From: Bimuria novae-zelandiae CBS 107.79
Lineage: Eukaryota; Ascomycota; Dothideomycetes; Pleosporales; Didymosphaeriaceae
Reading direction: 5' to 3'
Length of the DNA: 63,938 nucleotides
Assembly: GCA_010015655.1 (NCBI GenBank)
Contig: ML976695.1
Span: forward strand, 230,462-294,399
Positions 9,196-18,899 of this stretch are shown piece after piece. Position numbers and translations under genes: made by a program. The stretch's first letter is position 1. Every line of letters begins with the position of its first letter. The notes under the pieces are model-generated. The model was not told the DNA's origin and did no database searches. It was given only the letters and a program-made list of their open reading frames with translations.

Positions 9196-11025
9196 CGTGT
9201 TCCACCACTCAGTGGTGTACCCTACTAAAACTAACGTAGCTTTTTGCACAATAGCTTAACAACGCGATAGTTAAATTTTCTATAAATAGATTTATATAAT
9301 AGCTACGATCTCTGTCTATACTAAGTTCTTTTATAGCCTTATTTGTGATAGTTGCTGCACGTAGGTGGTGCTCGTTGTCGCCCTACGCAATTCTCTTGCT
9401 CTACCTGCTGCACTACCCTTTTAGCCTCTATAGCAAGCAATTGACCTTCTGCAGCTTATAGAGCTCCTCTATAGGTAATATACTATCGCCGCTGCTATTG
9501 CTTACGCTAACGGCGTTAATTAGCCTACTAAAGCTTTACTACCTCTACTATAAGTATAGTTACTAAATTTATTATAAGCTAATAACTTTTAATAATCCAA
9601 TAAATAGCTTAGTTAGTAGGACTTTAAAATTAATAATAAAGTAAATTTTTAATAAGTTAAGCTTGCTATTTTAGTTAAGCACTAGTATATAGTAATTTTA
9701 CTATTTATACACCCTTAGTATTAACTTTTATCTAAAGTAAAAAGGACGTCCTAACTATAGTAAGCGATAATAGAACGTAATTTAAATAGGTAGGGACTAG
9801 TCCTATTACTTAAAAGCTAGCCTTAATATTCTTCTTTATAAAGACTGTCTCCCTAAAGGGTAGGTAGGCCTGTAGGAAGTCTATCTTGTCAATATAGAAG
9901 ACGCCTTGTCGCGCGAGCTCCTGCACCTGCTGGCCATATACTACCTTAAGAGGCAAGAAACAGCCAACATCTAGTAGCTATAGGAGGTGCGACGTGTGCG
10001 CAGGTATATATAGACTAATAATTTTATTCTCTACATAGTACTGGTTGAACGTTAGCGTCGCATGGCTACTATAGCCGTCAAGTATAAGTAGTTAATAGAC
10101 ACTAGCGGTACGAGACGCTGTATATTAATTAAAATACTATGGCTAGGTAAAGCCTAGGTTATTTATTATCCAGCTATTATTACTAATAGTAACTACTTAG
10201 TTAGTAGGTAGGTCCTTATACTAGCTAGTTTAGTAGAGCTATTTTAATAAAATAATAAAAAGTAAAATAGCTTAGCTAGACGCGTAAACGCTCTTAATTA
10301 TTATTACTTACTTATAGTTACTTAGCTCTATAGTAACTACTTAACTAATTATACTAAAACTTATAACTACTTTAAATATTGCTATAACGCCTATAGCAAC
10401 GCTTGTCTTGTTAAAGTTATAGGTATCTCTATCCTATATGCCATACCTCTGGCGCGTCTCCTCTACAAGCTTGTACTAGGTAGAAATCTTAATAGGATCC
10501 TTGTAAAGGGCGTGCTAGCTATAGAACTTTTTATTTTACTTTATTTATAGCTCTAGCTAGATGTTAATAAAGTGTAATACCTAGTTCTTATTTATAAGCT
10601 ATAGGGGAGGAATCTAGCTATATATAGTAAGTAAATAGTCTACTATTTACTATATATTAATAATCTAGGGGGGAAACGCGCGTTAGTTAAAGTTTAAAAT
10701 TTAATTTACTAAGGTCTACTCTTTTATAAGGTGTAGCTTACGTTTTTAAGCGTTAGTTATAGCTTATGGGAGGGTACTATTAACGCGTTAGTACAAACTT
10801 ATTACTTAGACGCTATATATAGCTATAGCCTTTTAATAGCTTAATATTTATTTTATTTAAAAGGCATGCTTTAAAAGAGCAAGCCTGCCTTCTTTTTAAG
10901 CCTAAAAGGCGCGCTGGGTGGGCAGCATCGCGAAAGTAGTGAGACGACGCGTCGCGATTTGGTAGGGTGGGCCACTGAGTGGTGTGCGCCACTGAGTGGT
11001 GTGCGCCACTGAGTGGTGGAACACG
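9196..11025 (-). mobile_element. pogo/Fot1-type DNA transposon A with RIP-degraded transposase
   Basis: Inverted ends CGTGTTCCACCACTCAGTGG (9196) and its complement (ending 11025) bracket 1830 bp. On the minus strand the DDE_1 order is legible: RQRYGI-DRDTYNF-K at about 10.45 kb, LLILDGYSSHATLTFNQY at about 10.05 kb, HTSHLL-LLDVGCFLPLK at about 9.97 kb, YIDKIDFLQAYLPF at about 9.88 kb and a VIGLVP tail at about 9.8 kb. Fot1-like elements are usually 1.8-1.9 kb, so the length fits. The right end carries three tandem copies of the CCACTGAGTGG motif against one on the left. A TA lies left of the element (9194-9195), but TT follows on the right, so the expected TA duplication is imperfect. The interior is strongly RIP-mutated; the last 150 bp are not. 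Confidence 0.75.
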
Positions 11026-11164
11026 TTTCGTGTACTATAGCTAGCGAGTCACACCACAAAACATAATATAATCGACTTTTTCACGTCCACTTTGGAGCCC
11101 TACTTATCTGTCACCTATATCCTATTACCTAATTGTGAAAATCATCGCTGCGTAAGCGATCACT

Positions 11165-11341
11165 GCAGACCTGAGGGGGTGTGTAACGGTTCTTGGTGTG
11201 GAAGGAGTATGCTAGCACATGACATTACGATATTGTATTACAGCAGGCACCTCTTGGGTGTGCCTACCAGAGTATGGAAGGGAGCTTCTTAAAAAGACAC
11301 ATGTAAACAACAATAACTCAATAATATAACCTCTCTTACTT
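11165..11341 (+). repeat. Copia polypurine tract plus probable LTR
   Basis: ACCTGAGGGGG is followed by TGTGTAACGGTTC at about 11177, the same junction layout as at 262-280. A possible LTR end is CTTACTTACA near 11341. No second copy or target duplication was found, so the LTR extent is tentative. Confidence 0.4.
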
Positions 11342-11395
11342 ACAAGGGACTTAGAAATACTACAATGCCTTAGGATAGATTAAGCTAAACTTTAT

Positions 11396-11566
11396 ACAAA
11401 GGGGTGGGCAAGTGGGACTGTCGTTTGTGGGCACCTGGAGCAGAGGCTATAGAAGCTTTAAAGACTAATCAGCGTACGCAAAAGCTTGAGCCGTCTAATT
11501 ACGATTAATTCGATGCGTTTCTACAGCTATAGCATTAATAACAGTCCCATTTGCACACCCCTTGTG
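11396..11566. repeat. MITE-like repeat with inverted ends
   Basis: About 170 bp lie between CAAAGGGGTGGGCAAGTGGG (left) and the complement of an ACAAGGGGTGTGCAAATGGG arm (right). The arms match over about 28 bp with a few changes, and TA stands on both sides (11394-11395 and 11567-11568). The interior has no coding frame. This fits a small non-autonomous Tc1/mariner-type element. Confidence 0.55.
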
Positions 11567-11760
11567 TATCTATACCCTCCCTAATCCAATATTAAACCCC
11601 ATAGTCTTCCTTAATACTACCTAGTATAACGGCCAATACTCCAAGGTAGCCACACTAAGTTCTCTGAATCGTATGTTATCTATACACTATATAAGCTTAA
11701 AGTCCTACCAACGATGCTAGAACTTTAGTTACCACAGCCCACATTACGTGGCATTCACGT

Positions 11761-12994
11761 TTACACTGTCTCATCACCCCTAATAGGTTTGGGCCCATTC
11801 GTTGAAAAACAGTCAGCGGTAGATATAATTAAACCTCTTTCGCTACCCTCTCGGCTGGCGTTATAGTTCTCTGCATTCACCTGTATGGAGTGGCACACTT
11901 GTATCGCCGCCTCTTGTGTATTCTTCCGGAGTGGCTTCATATTGTGGTTATCAGAATGGCTGTGCGGTCCGTAGCCATCCGACCGGTTCGCCAATGAAAG
12001 AAATCTTGGGAATATCTTGCGCATGAGAGGTCTCAGGGTCGAGATTGAGGAGCAGGCAATAGCGACGTTGATTTCTATTCCGGACCAGATGGCGCATTGG
12101 ACACCGTCAACTACATTTGCTCGTTAGCTGCATATTCCTAGTGCTTTGCTTCTCGTATCTTTGTATAGCACACTCACGGGACGTGTCGGGTGAGACCGAA
12201 ATGGTGTAGAGAGACTTGAGACGAATAATCGAAGTTACACAGACACTGCGATCTCATTAGCTCGATCTAAAACAGTTCGCAACGTTCTGTGATGCACTTA
12301 CAAAGCACCAAAACCAAGCACTAACCCAAGGGCGATTTTCTTCTTCTTAGACATGTAAAGGGATACGATTGAGCGTATCGGAATGGCAAAAATGAGAATG
12401 TCAGTCGCTATGTTGAGACCTGCATTCGAAAACCAGAAAGCCAGCCTGTTCATGCAGCTACCTTCTCCAACGCCCCAGAAGAACTGGACCGGTATACACA
12501 GAAAGATGGAGCCGAACACTGTCCAGCAGCCGTAGACAGCCAGGGCCCCGAGTAGAATCTTGCATGTTCTCTGAAACATTACTTCTTTGAAGATTCGCAT
12601 ATACTGACAGACGATCGAAAGCTTAACAAAGAGCAGAGCGAGATTGTAGAGCGGAATGATTGCCCACAAAGCCTTGTAGAACTTCGTCAAGTTATTAGGC
12701 TTTATGGTATTGAACGGGGTTCCCAAGCCATACTTGATTTCTATACGCACTTAATGAGTACTGACTAGAAAGGGTGGCCAAGTTCCTTTTAACCCTTCGA
12801 ATGTACTTACGGAACATTACTGCCACCAAAAAGCCAGAGGATGCGGCCATGGAGAAAATAATAAGGTACTCCTCGACGCCGGCATGCTTGAGGATTCTGA
12901 AGCGCGTGTACAGGCGGGCCACAACCGTAAAAAACGCGAGGCTGGTAAATAGAATGCTTGTTACTAATAGACTAATAAGGTTTTGAGATACCAT
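11761..12994 (-). CDS. Rhodopsin-domain seven-transmembrane protein (PTH11-like, fungal)
   Basis: Four exons join into 346 codons without a stop: 12994-12811, 12740-12302, 12245-12178 and 12110-11761. The introns are 70, 56 and 67 bp (12741-12810, 12246-12301, 12111-12177), with donors GTAAGT, GTAAGT and GTGAGT, AG acceptors, and CTAAT- or CTAAC-type branch sites in the last two. The product starts with a hydrophobic segment (LISLLVTSILFTSLAFFTVV), then the family's VARLYTRFRI and EEYLIIFSM blocks. It continues with LTKFYKALWAIIPLYNLALL, FVKLSIVCQYMRIF, CIPVQFFWGV, FSNAGLNIATDILIF, VTSIIRLKSLY and WSGIEINVAIACSSISTLRP. These are the signatures of the fungal rhodopsin-domain family of plasma-membrane proteins. 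A polar tail of about 80 residues follows the last helix. There is no CFEM domain. Ligand and role are unknown. It is the only clearly intact host gene here. Confidence 0.88.
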
Positions 12995-14088
12995 CGTGGC
13001 GACAGAGGAAAAATACCTGCGTTGTCCTGGCAGAAAGCATCTTAAGACGTTGTTAGAGAAGCCAACGCGTCTGTAGACAAGCTAAACCCCTAGGATTCTA
13101 GTATTCACCTAAAGATTCCCAGCGGGTTCATAAGAGGTGGGATTTCCGACGATGCATGCTTATGAAATCTCATATCGAATTGGCTGAAGCGCGATTCATG
13201 TGCCTCCAGCCGCGTTTCGCAATGCATCAGCCACGCAATTGTTTTCCTTTCACATGGCGTCCCCACTGCCTCACCCTAGCGCTATGCACGACCAATAGAA
13301 TTAACGGCTTGCCAAACTTAATCATGAGGCTGCAAAGAGAGTTCACTGGGCGTCAGAAAATGCCTTTTCGGCTTTTTTTTTGGTCTTTATCTGAGAGCTC
13401 TACCACACGGAACTACTCCCGATGGGCGCAATATTTTGATCAGGAAGATTGGAGTCCGCATATCCAGGGCCACAGCCCTGCGGCTAATTCTGCCTGTTGG
13501 TGTGATCTAGATGCTTTCGCGTTGGCCACATCGGGACTAGGGCTGTGGCTTCGGCGCGGAATTTGGTCGCACACTGTCCCCTCTTTTCACGCTCATCATC
13601 GCCCCGCGACTGGCCATAAGTCCGATGGCGCAGCAAGCACTTTTAAGGTGACTAGTGCGACCAGGCAAGCATTAACGATCCTAAAGTGCGAAGGGAATCT
13701 CCAGACGTTGGATGGGCTGCTGTAAGAAACCCCTGAAGCGTCAGATTCGCATAATAGAACTCTAAATTCTTTGCAGGATTATGCAGGGCAGATTTAGTTT
13801 TCGGCAGACTGTCTGCCATCTGCAGAGTTTGGTGTGGTCACGCCATGGCTGATAAACGAATCATGTAGGCTAATAAGCGTAGCGTTCTTCGGCCTATTCG
13901 TGCGTAAAGTTAAGTAACATTATTTAAAATTTGCGGGGAACCACCGACTTGGTTTCGGGGCACTGGACCCGTTGCGCCAAGTTGGATTTGCGGGGCCTCT
14001 GTAAAATAACATGCACAGCATCTGAGGAAGGTGGAGCGCGCGAGGTGGTAAAGCGCACGTCGCCGGGTTCATCCATGAGCGGTTTACC
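12995..14088. other. Upstream region of the receptor gene; no confident gene
   Basis: Composition is normal and CA and TG are abundant. A 189-residue plus-strand frame (13156-13725) has no family resemblance and an atypical Cys/Trp/His-rich composition, so I treat it as chance. Regulatory sites cannot be named. Confidence 0.4.
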
Positions 14089-14214
14089 AGACTTGTCAAC
14101 AATCAAGCCAATCAAGCCGGTCTAACCTAATATGGTAATTCACTAGCTCGCGTAGGTTAAGAGGTTACTAAATTTGGTTAGATTGGCTTGATTGGCTTGA
14201 CTGTTAACAAGTCT
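14089..14214. repeat. Large imperfect palindrome
   Basis: The left arm at 14089-14127 (AGACTTGT...TCTAACC) and the right arm at 14176-14214 are inverted copies of 39 bp with about five mismatches, around a loop of 48 bp. The arms contain a duplicated CAAGCCAAT unit. It could be a tiny MITE or paired transposon ends; it encodes nothing. Confidence 0.7.
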
Positions 14215-14294
14215 GCGGTTTACAAGGGGTTGCAAGTCGGACCGGTTTTTGTGGGCTATGGCATATTAGCGTTTACAAGTCAACTTACGTTCTA

Positions 14295-15620
14295 CTGTGG
14301 TACCCGGCCGAAGTAGTGTCAAGTGGCCCGCGCACAGCAGGGATACCGCCCCTATGTAAACAAATGATGCTTTTCTGCTTTCTGCGTAATATTACATACA
14401 AAACACTAGTACTTCGTATGCCCGCCATCAGCGTCAATCACTGCTTGGCATCTAGCAGGCATACTGTCGATGAGCTCACGCAGCATTTCGACTGTGATCG
14501 ACTCCCACGCCTCAGATACTATAGTATGAAGCTGATCATAGGTATACTGCTTGCCGCCATCTCGATTAGGGTAATTTGTCTCGATATAGTCCTTCATCTT
14601 GTTCCACACAGCTTCGATAGGGTTCAGATCTGGAGAGAATGCTGGCCAGAACATAGGAGCAATACCTCTCTCAGAAAGCTCTTCGATCGTATACGTAGCG
14701 GAGTGCCCAGCGGCCCCATCCTGCATGAAGATTAGGTGAGGATTCAGGCGTAACCAGCCATCAACGAGCGGGACAATACGCTCGCAGTAGCTCTCCTTAT
14801 TGATTGAGTTCCACTCCTTCTCCTAGAACAGGTGAGGGCCTTTAGATATGCCCGAGAAGCAACCCCAGAACATCCAGCCACGCTTCTTCTTAATTTTATC
14901 AACAACGCAGGTATCCTCAAGCTCCTCACCTGGTTTTCTTGTAACCCAGCGCTTCCTATGCCGGCCACCAGCTATCCATGTTTCGTCGCTCCAGAGGATC
15001 CTCCACCATTGCCATGGCTGCCAATCAATATGAGCTTGTGCCCACGCAAGGCGTATCTGTCGATTTGCCTCAGTCAGGGGTGGCTTTGCACGAGCAACAC
15101 GGCGAGTATACCCTCTCCTTCGTAGAGCACTCCTAATTGTATATTCTCCGACGCCCCAGTGCTGAAAAGGGCCAACAGAAAGCTGGAGATATGACATCTG
15201 ACGGGTATCGCGAGACGATCGGATATACGCCTCAAGCTCATCAACTTGGGCATCAGATAATCGAGGAGGACGACCGGAGCGTTTCTTAGGCGTGACGCGA
15301 TCCTTAGTAATTGCGTAGCGAACTTGTCGGGCGGTGCAACTGAGCTGGTTGGCGATAAATACAATATCATGCCCTGCTCTATGCAGAGCGCGAGCCTCGA
15401 TAATCTCATCACGGGTGAGATATCGGTGTCGAGGTGTTGAAGGTGCTGCTGACATAGTATAGATGACGCGTCGATGGGCAGCGCGACAGAGAAACATGTG
15501 GATCCTCACAAAAAACAGTGTATTCTAATGTATCTTTGTCAGCAAGTGCCTTTATTTACAGAGGATCAGCATCCCTGCCATGCCCGGGCCACCTGACAAT
15601 ACTTCGGCCGGGTACCACAG
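14295..15620 (-). mobile_element. Tc1/mariner-family transposon, nearly intact
   Basis: Inverted ends starting CTGTGGTACCCGGCCGAAGT match over about 36 bp with two or three mismatches and continue, more weakly, to about 70 bp. TA duplications sit at 14293-14294 and 15621-15622. The 1326-bp element is not RIP-saturated: CA and TG are plentiful. It is a recent insertion compared with its neighbours. Confidence 0.92.
14406..15509 (-). pseudogene. Tc1-like DD34E transposase with a single amber stop
   Basis: The frame runs from 15509 to 14406 with one in-frame TAG (14824-14826) after SKGPHLF. The likely start is the internal ATG of MSAAPSTPRHRYLTRDEI. Helix-turn-helix segments come first (EARALHRAGHDIVFIA; then KKRSGRPPRLSD). 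The catalytic core follows: WSDETW (first Asp), IFMQDGAAGHSA (second Asp) and FSPDLNPIEAVWNKMK, with exactly 34 residues between the second Asp and Glu. The enzyme cuts and rejoins TA-flanked ends. The coding length of about 350 residues is normal for Tc1. The TAG could derive from CAG or TGG by one transition and inactivates this copy unless read through. Confidence 0.9.
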
Positions 15621-15725
15621 TACATCACCAGACACGCTCGTATTAACAGCAGCCTCGCATCTTAGCGTTTATAGGTTAACTTCTTGCCCACACGACAAGA
15701 TACGCCCGCATTAGCAGCAGCCTTA

Positions 15726-17613
15726 CTCGCCCCACACGCCAACCGGAGGTTGGCCCTGCGCAGCCCAACGTAACTTCGCAGCCCAACGTAACTTTGTATA
15801 GAGAATCGAAATTGATCTAGTCTTTTAACAGCGTAGACTTCAATTATATAGGCTAATATACAGTGGAGTTAGTGTAGCAAGTAGGGCAGGATCTACAGTT
15901 ATCTCTCTAAGAGATAGGACCCATCGGGGCTAATTTTATAGGCTCTGCAAGTAGGCGTCCTTATACGTTTTTACAGCCTTTTAAGCAACCTTTTAAGCCT
16001 TAAGCTCTACACGTTAATTAATTACTTATCGCGCTACTTTAATAGTTACTATACTACCTTTTTATACTAGCCTTTTATCTTTAATCTACTTTTTTTAGCG
16101 TTGTTAAGCTGCTGCGGTAATATCTATGAGGTCGCGCTGGGCCAGCGCGAGACTATTAATTAGCAATTATAAGCTTTCTAGGAATTTTATAAGCCTCCTG
16201 CTTAATATATTGCTTCTCTCTAGGGCGCGCGACATTTTTAATGCTGCCGCTAATATACTATAGGTGTATTGGCGATAGGGCTTAAATCAACAGCAGATAG
16301 AACTAATAGGGATGGCGTCCGAATAGGTGCTAGCAGCTTCATGTAAACAAGCTCTAGATTAAATAGAAAGATCCTAGCTTTCTCTTAGGCGCTTAGGATT
16401 ATGCTGCGCTTAAATATATCCATCCTGATCCTATAGATCGCATATAGAAATTCGACTTTGTTAAAGTCTGTGCAGCCAGTTCGGGTGGCTATCTCTATAG
16501 CCTTTTTATAATTCTGCTTTAATAGCTAAAAATAGACGACGTCTAGAGGCTGCAGATGATGTAATGAATATAGTAATAGTAAGAAAGGGAGTATCTTATA
16601 ATTATCGCAGAACTATATAAACTTAATAGTAAGGTAGCTACTAAATCTATTAAATATAAGTAATTACTATACGCCTTTCTAGCGCGCGCGCGTTTGTATT
16701 TTAAAGAACTTTAGTTACTTTATTAAGATAGAGTTATTAGCGTATCCTAATATTAATATAGCGATTATATAGCTATCAGGCAGCGCCGTATTTGTATACT
16801 AGTAATAAAGGTAATTAATAGCCTGTACGACGAGCATAGGTTCGAGCACCTCTCTATTACTAGAGATTAATTTAATACTCGTGATATAATCGCGCGACGT
16901 CTCTAACGCAGAGACATAAGGATAATTAAACTTTATAGTAATAATCTATTAATTACTACTAACGCCTATGCGGAAGCCGGTTTCGTCTATATTGTAGGTG
17001 TCTAATAGGGTGACGCCGTAGGTGTATATTACCTTTTTAAGCTTAATAAAATAATAGCTATAAGCTTTAAACGTTACTATTACTATATAATTAATATGCT
17101 GCGACTTCTGCTTCATGCAGTAGCAGTCTAGATTTCTTAATAGCCATCGCGATAGCTAGTCCTTGCTAAGTAAGGGAGCTCTGCTATTAGGGTGCGCGCG
17201 ATTAAGGATATATTAAGCAGCACCTTTTAATTATGGCATAAGGCATAACATGCTAATAGTGTCGTAGCAACGTATATATAACTTTAGCGCTTTATCCTAG
17301 GTCTCTAAGAGTCGTAGATTCGTGCCGCTGCGGTCATGGCGGCTGATCCGGCCTCTAGCGCGCGCTCAAAGTCGCGAAACAGGCACGCTCCATTCGCGTG
17401 CTGCAGCTGCAAAATTGGGTATTTCTAAGCTAGAAAAACTAGAGAGATAATTAGAGATACGCTGCTTAATTTTATAGCTCTTACTATAATATTTAGGCAT
17501 GGTTATAGGTTGTTTATTAAGAAAATAGAAAAATCCGCGACAAAAAGTTACGTTAGGCTACGAAGTTACGTTGGGCTGCGCAGGGCCAACCTCCGGTTGG
17601 CGTGTGGGGCGAG
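15726..17613 (-). mobile_element. Fot1/pogo-type DNA transposon, RIP-degraded
   Basis: Inverted ends beginning CTCGCCCCACACGCCAACCG are nearly perfect over about 70 bp and include a duplicated CAGCCCAACGTAACTT unit. TA duplications lie at 15724-15725 and 17614-17615. The 1888-bp length is typical of Fot1-like elements. On the minus strand the transposase starts MPKYYSKSYKIKQR near 17500. It contains a REWSVPVSRL DNA-binding block and, near 17.0 kb, TYNIDETGFRIGV, which holds the first catalytic Asp. Downstream is RIP-saturated and unreadable. The ends escaped mutation. It is inserted 105 bp from the mariner element. Confidence 0.88.
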
Positions 17614-17615
17614 TA

Positions 17616-18544
17616 CATCTAAGGGTTTACAGGTTAACGAGGTTAACACCTCAGCCGTCTAACGCTAAAGCTGAGCTGGCTACACGCTAATGCAAGCTAA
17701 CGCATTGGCACAGCTAGCGTGGCCTAATGAGTTTACTTTAGGTGGCTGAGTGGTTACCTCTTTATTTCCTATCTACATACTAGCTATCCCCCTCAGCGTC
17801 AAAATCGTACACCCACGGACCACCTAGTGTTGACCAATTAGATAGATGTTGGCGATCACGTTAAACACTAAAACTAATAGCTCTAAGTAAAATTTAATAG
17901 GGATTCTTGTAGGCGCCTTATTTATAGCTATAATTAATAGTAATTAAGTTAATTATAGTATATTACTTAATTATTAAGCTTATACTAGTGTTAACTAATT
18001 TAATAGTCCTTATATAGTATAGGTACTTATTCTAGCACTTACGGGTAGCTTAGGCATATATAAAGGTAGTCTATAAAGCCTATAGCTATAGGTTATTTAA
18101 GGCGTTAAAACTTATTAATAGCAATTACTTATAGTTACTAAAAGAGGCGCCCTAGCAGGCTACGCGCTATTACTTTTACGCCTATTTTTTAAGTAATATA
18201 AGGCTTTACTTAGGCGTGTAGCTTAACTAGCGCGCTATATAGACTCTTATTATAAGCTTTAATATTATTAAGTCTTTAGCGCTTTAATAATTTATTTAAA
18301 AGCCTAGCCTCGCGCTTAAAAAGCTACTTAATTAACTTATAACGTGGTTCACAAGCGAGTCGCCACCCGAAGCGAGTCGCTACCCCAATACCAGCGCGAC
18401 GCCTGCACGATAACTTAACGTAATGCCGTAACTGCGTAATATCTAAATAATGTATACTAAAGGCGATCTATAGCTTACTATTTTAGATATTAATTCTTAT
18501 TAGTTTTAAAGCAACGCACGCGCTACTATACATAAGGGGCTAGG
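17616..18544. other. Mixed remnant sequence; possible pogo N-terminal fragment
   Basis: 17616-17860 is normal-composition non-coding DNA. 17870-18345 is RIP-marked, and a minus-strand reading hints at a pogo-type DNA-binding N-terminus (a VKPYIT block in a Leu/Arg-rich frame), but this is weak. 18349-18400 is a GC patch with two AAGCGAGTCGC units, resembling the CACAAGCGAGT end of the pogo element at 40784. Confidence 0.35.
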
Positions 18545-18705
18545 TGAAATAGGCTACGCCCAGTTGTTGCCTCGGATCCTTAACCCTCGGTTATGCAAAC
18601 CCTAGATATATAAGTTTAACGCTCGAAGCTTAACTTTAAACTTTTTATTAAATTTATAAGTATTCTTTTAGTACTTTTAGCTCCTTAAGCACCTAGCTCT
18701 TTATA
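18545..18705 (+). repeat. 5' LTR of Gypsy A
   Basis: It starts TGAAATAGGCTACGCCCAG and ends AGCTCTTTATA. It differs from the clean copy at 19925-20085 almost entirely by C-to-T and G-to-A changes. Confidence 0.85.
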
Positions 18706-18899
18706 TTAAATTTAATTACTTTTTTCCGTCGCGGGACAAGTAGATTTTAAATATAATTATAGACTAAAGCTATAAAGTAGCACACGAAGTTAAAAAACTT
18801 ATATAAATAAATACTATAAAGGTAACACCTAAACCTGCGAGGAGATAGAACCTTCCCTAATAAGTAATTAAAAAGAAGTCCTAATAGACACTTAACGCT

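Noticed and set aside
10969..11021. CRISPR-like array of CCACTGAGTGG units
   Set aside because: Three units with 6-bp spacing at a transposon end in a eukaryotic genome; not an array.
13156..13725. 189-residue plus-strand ORF upstream of the receptor gene
   Set aside because: No family resemblance, odd composition and no splice context; likely chance in promoter DNA.
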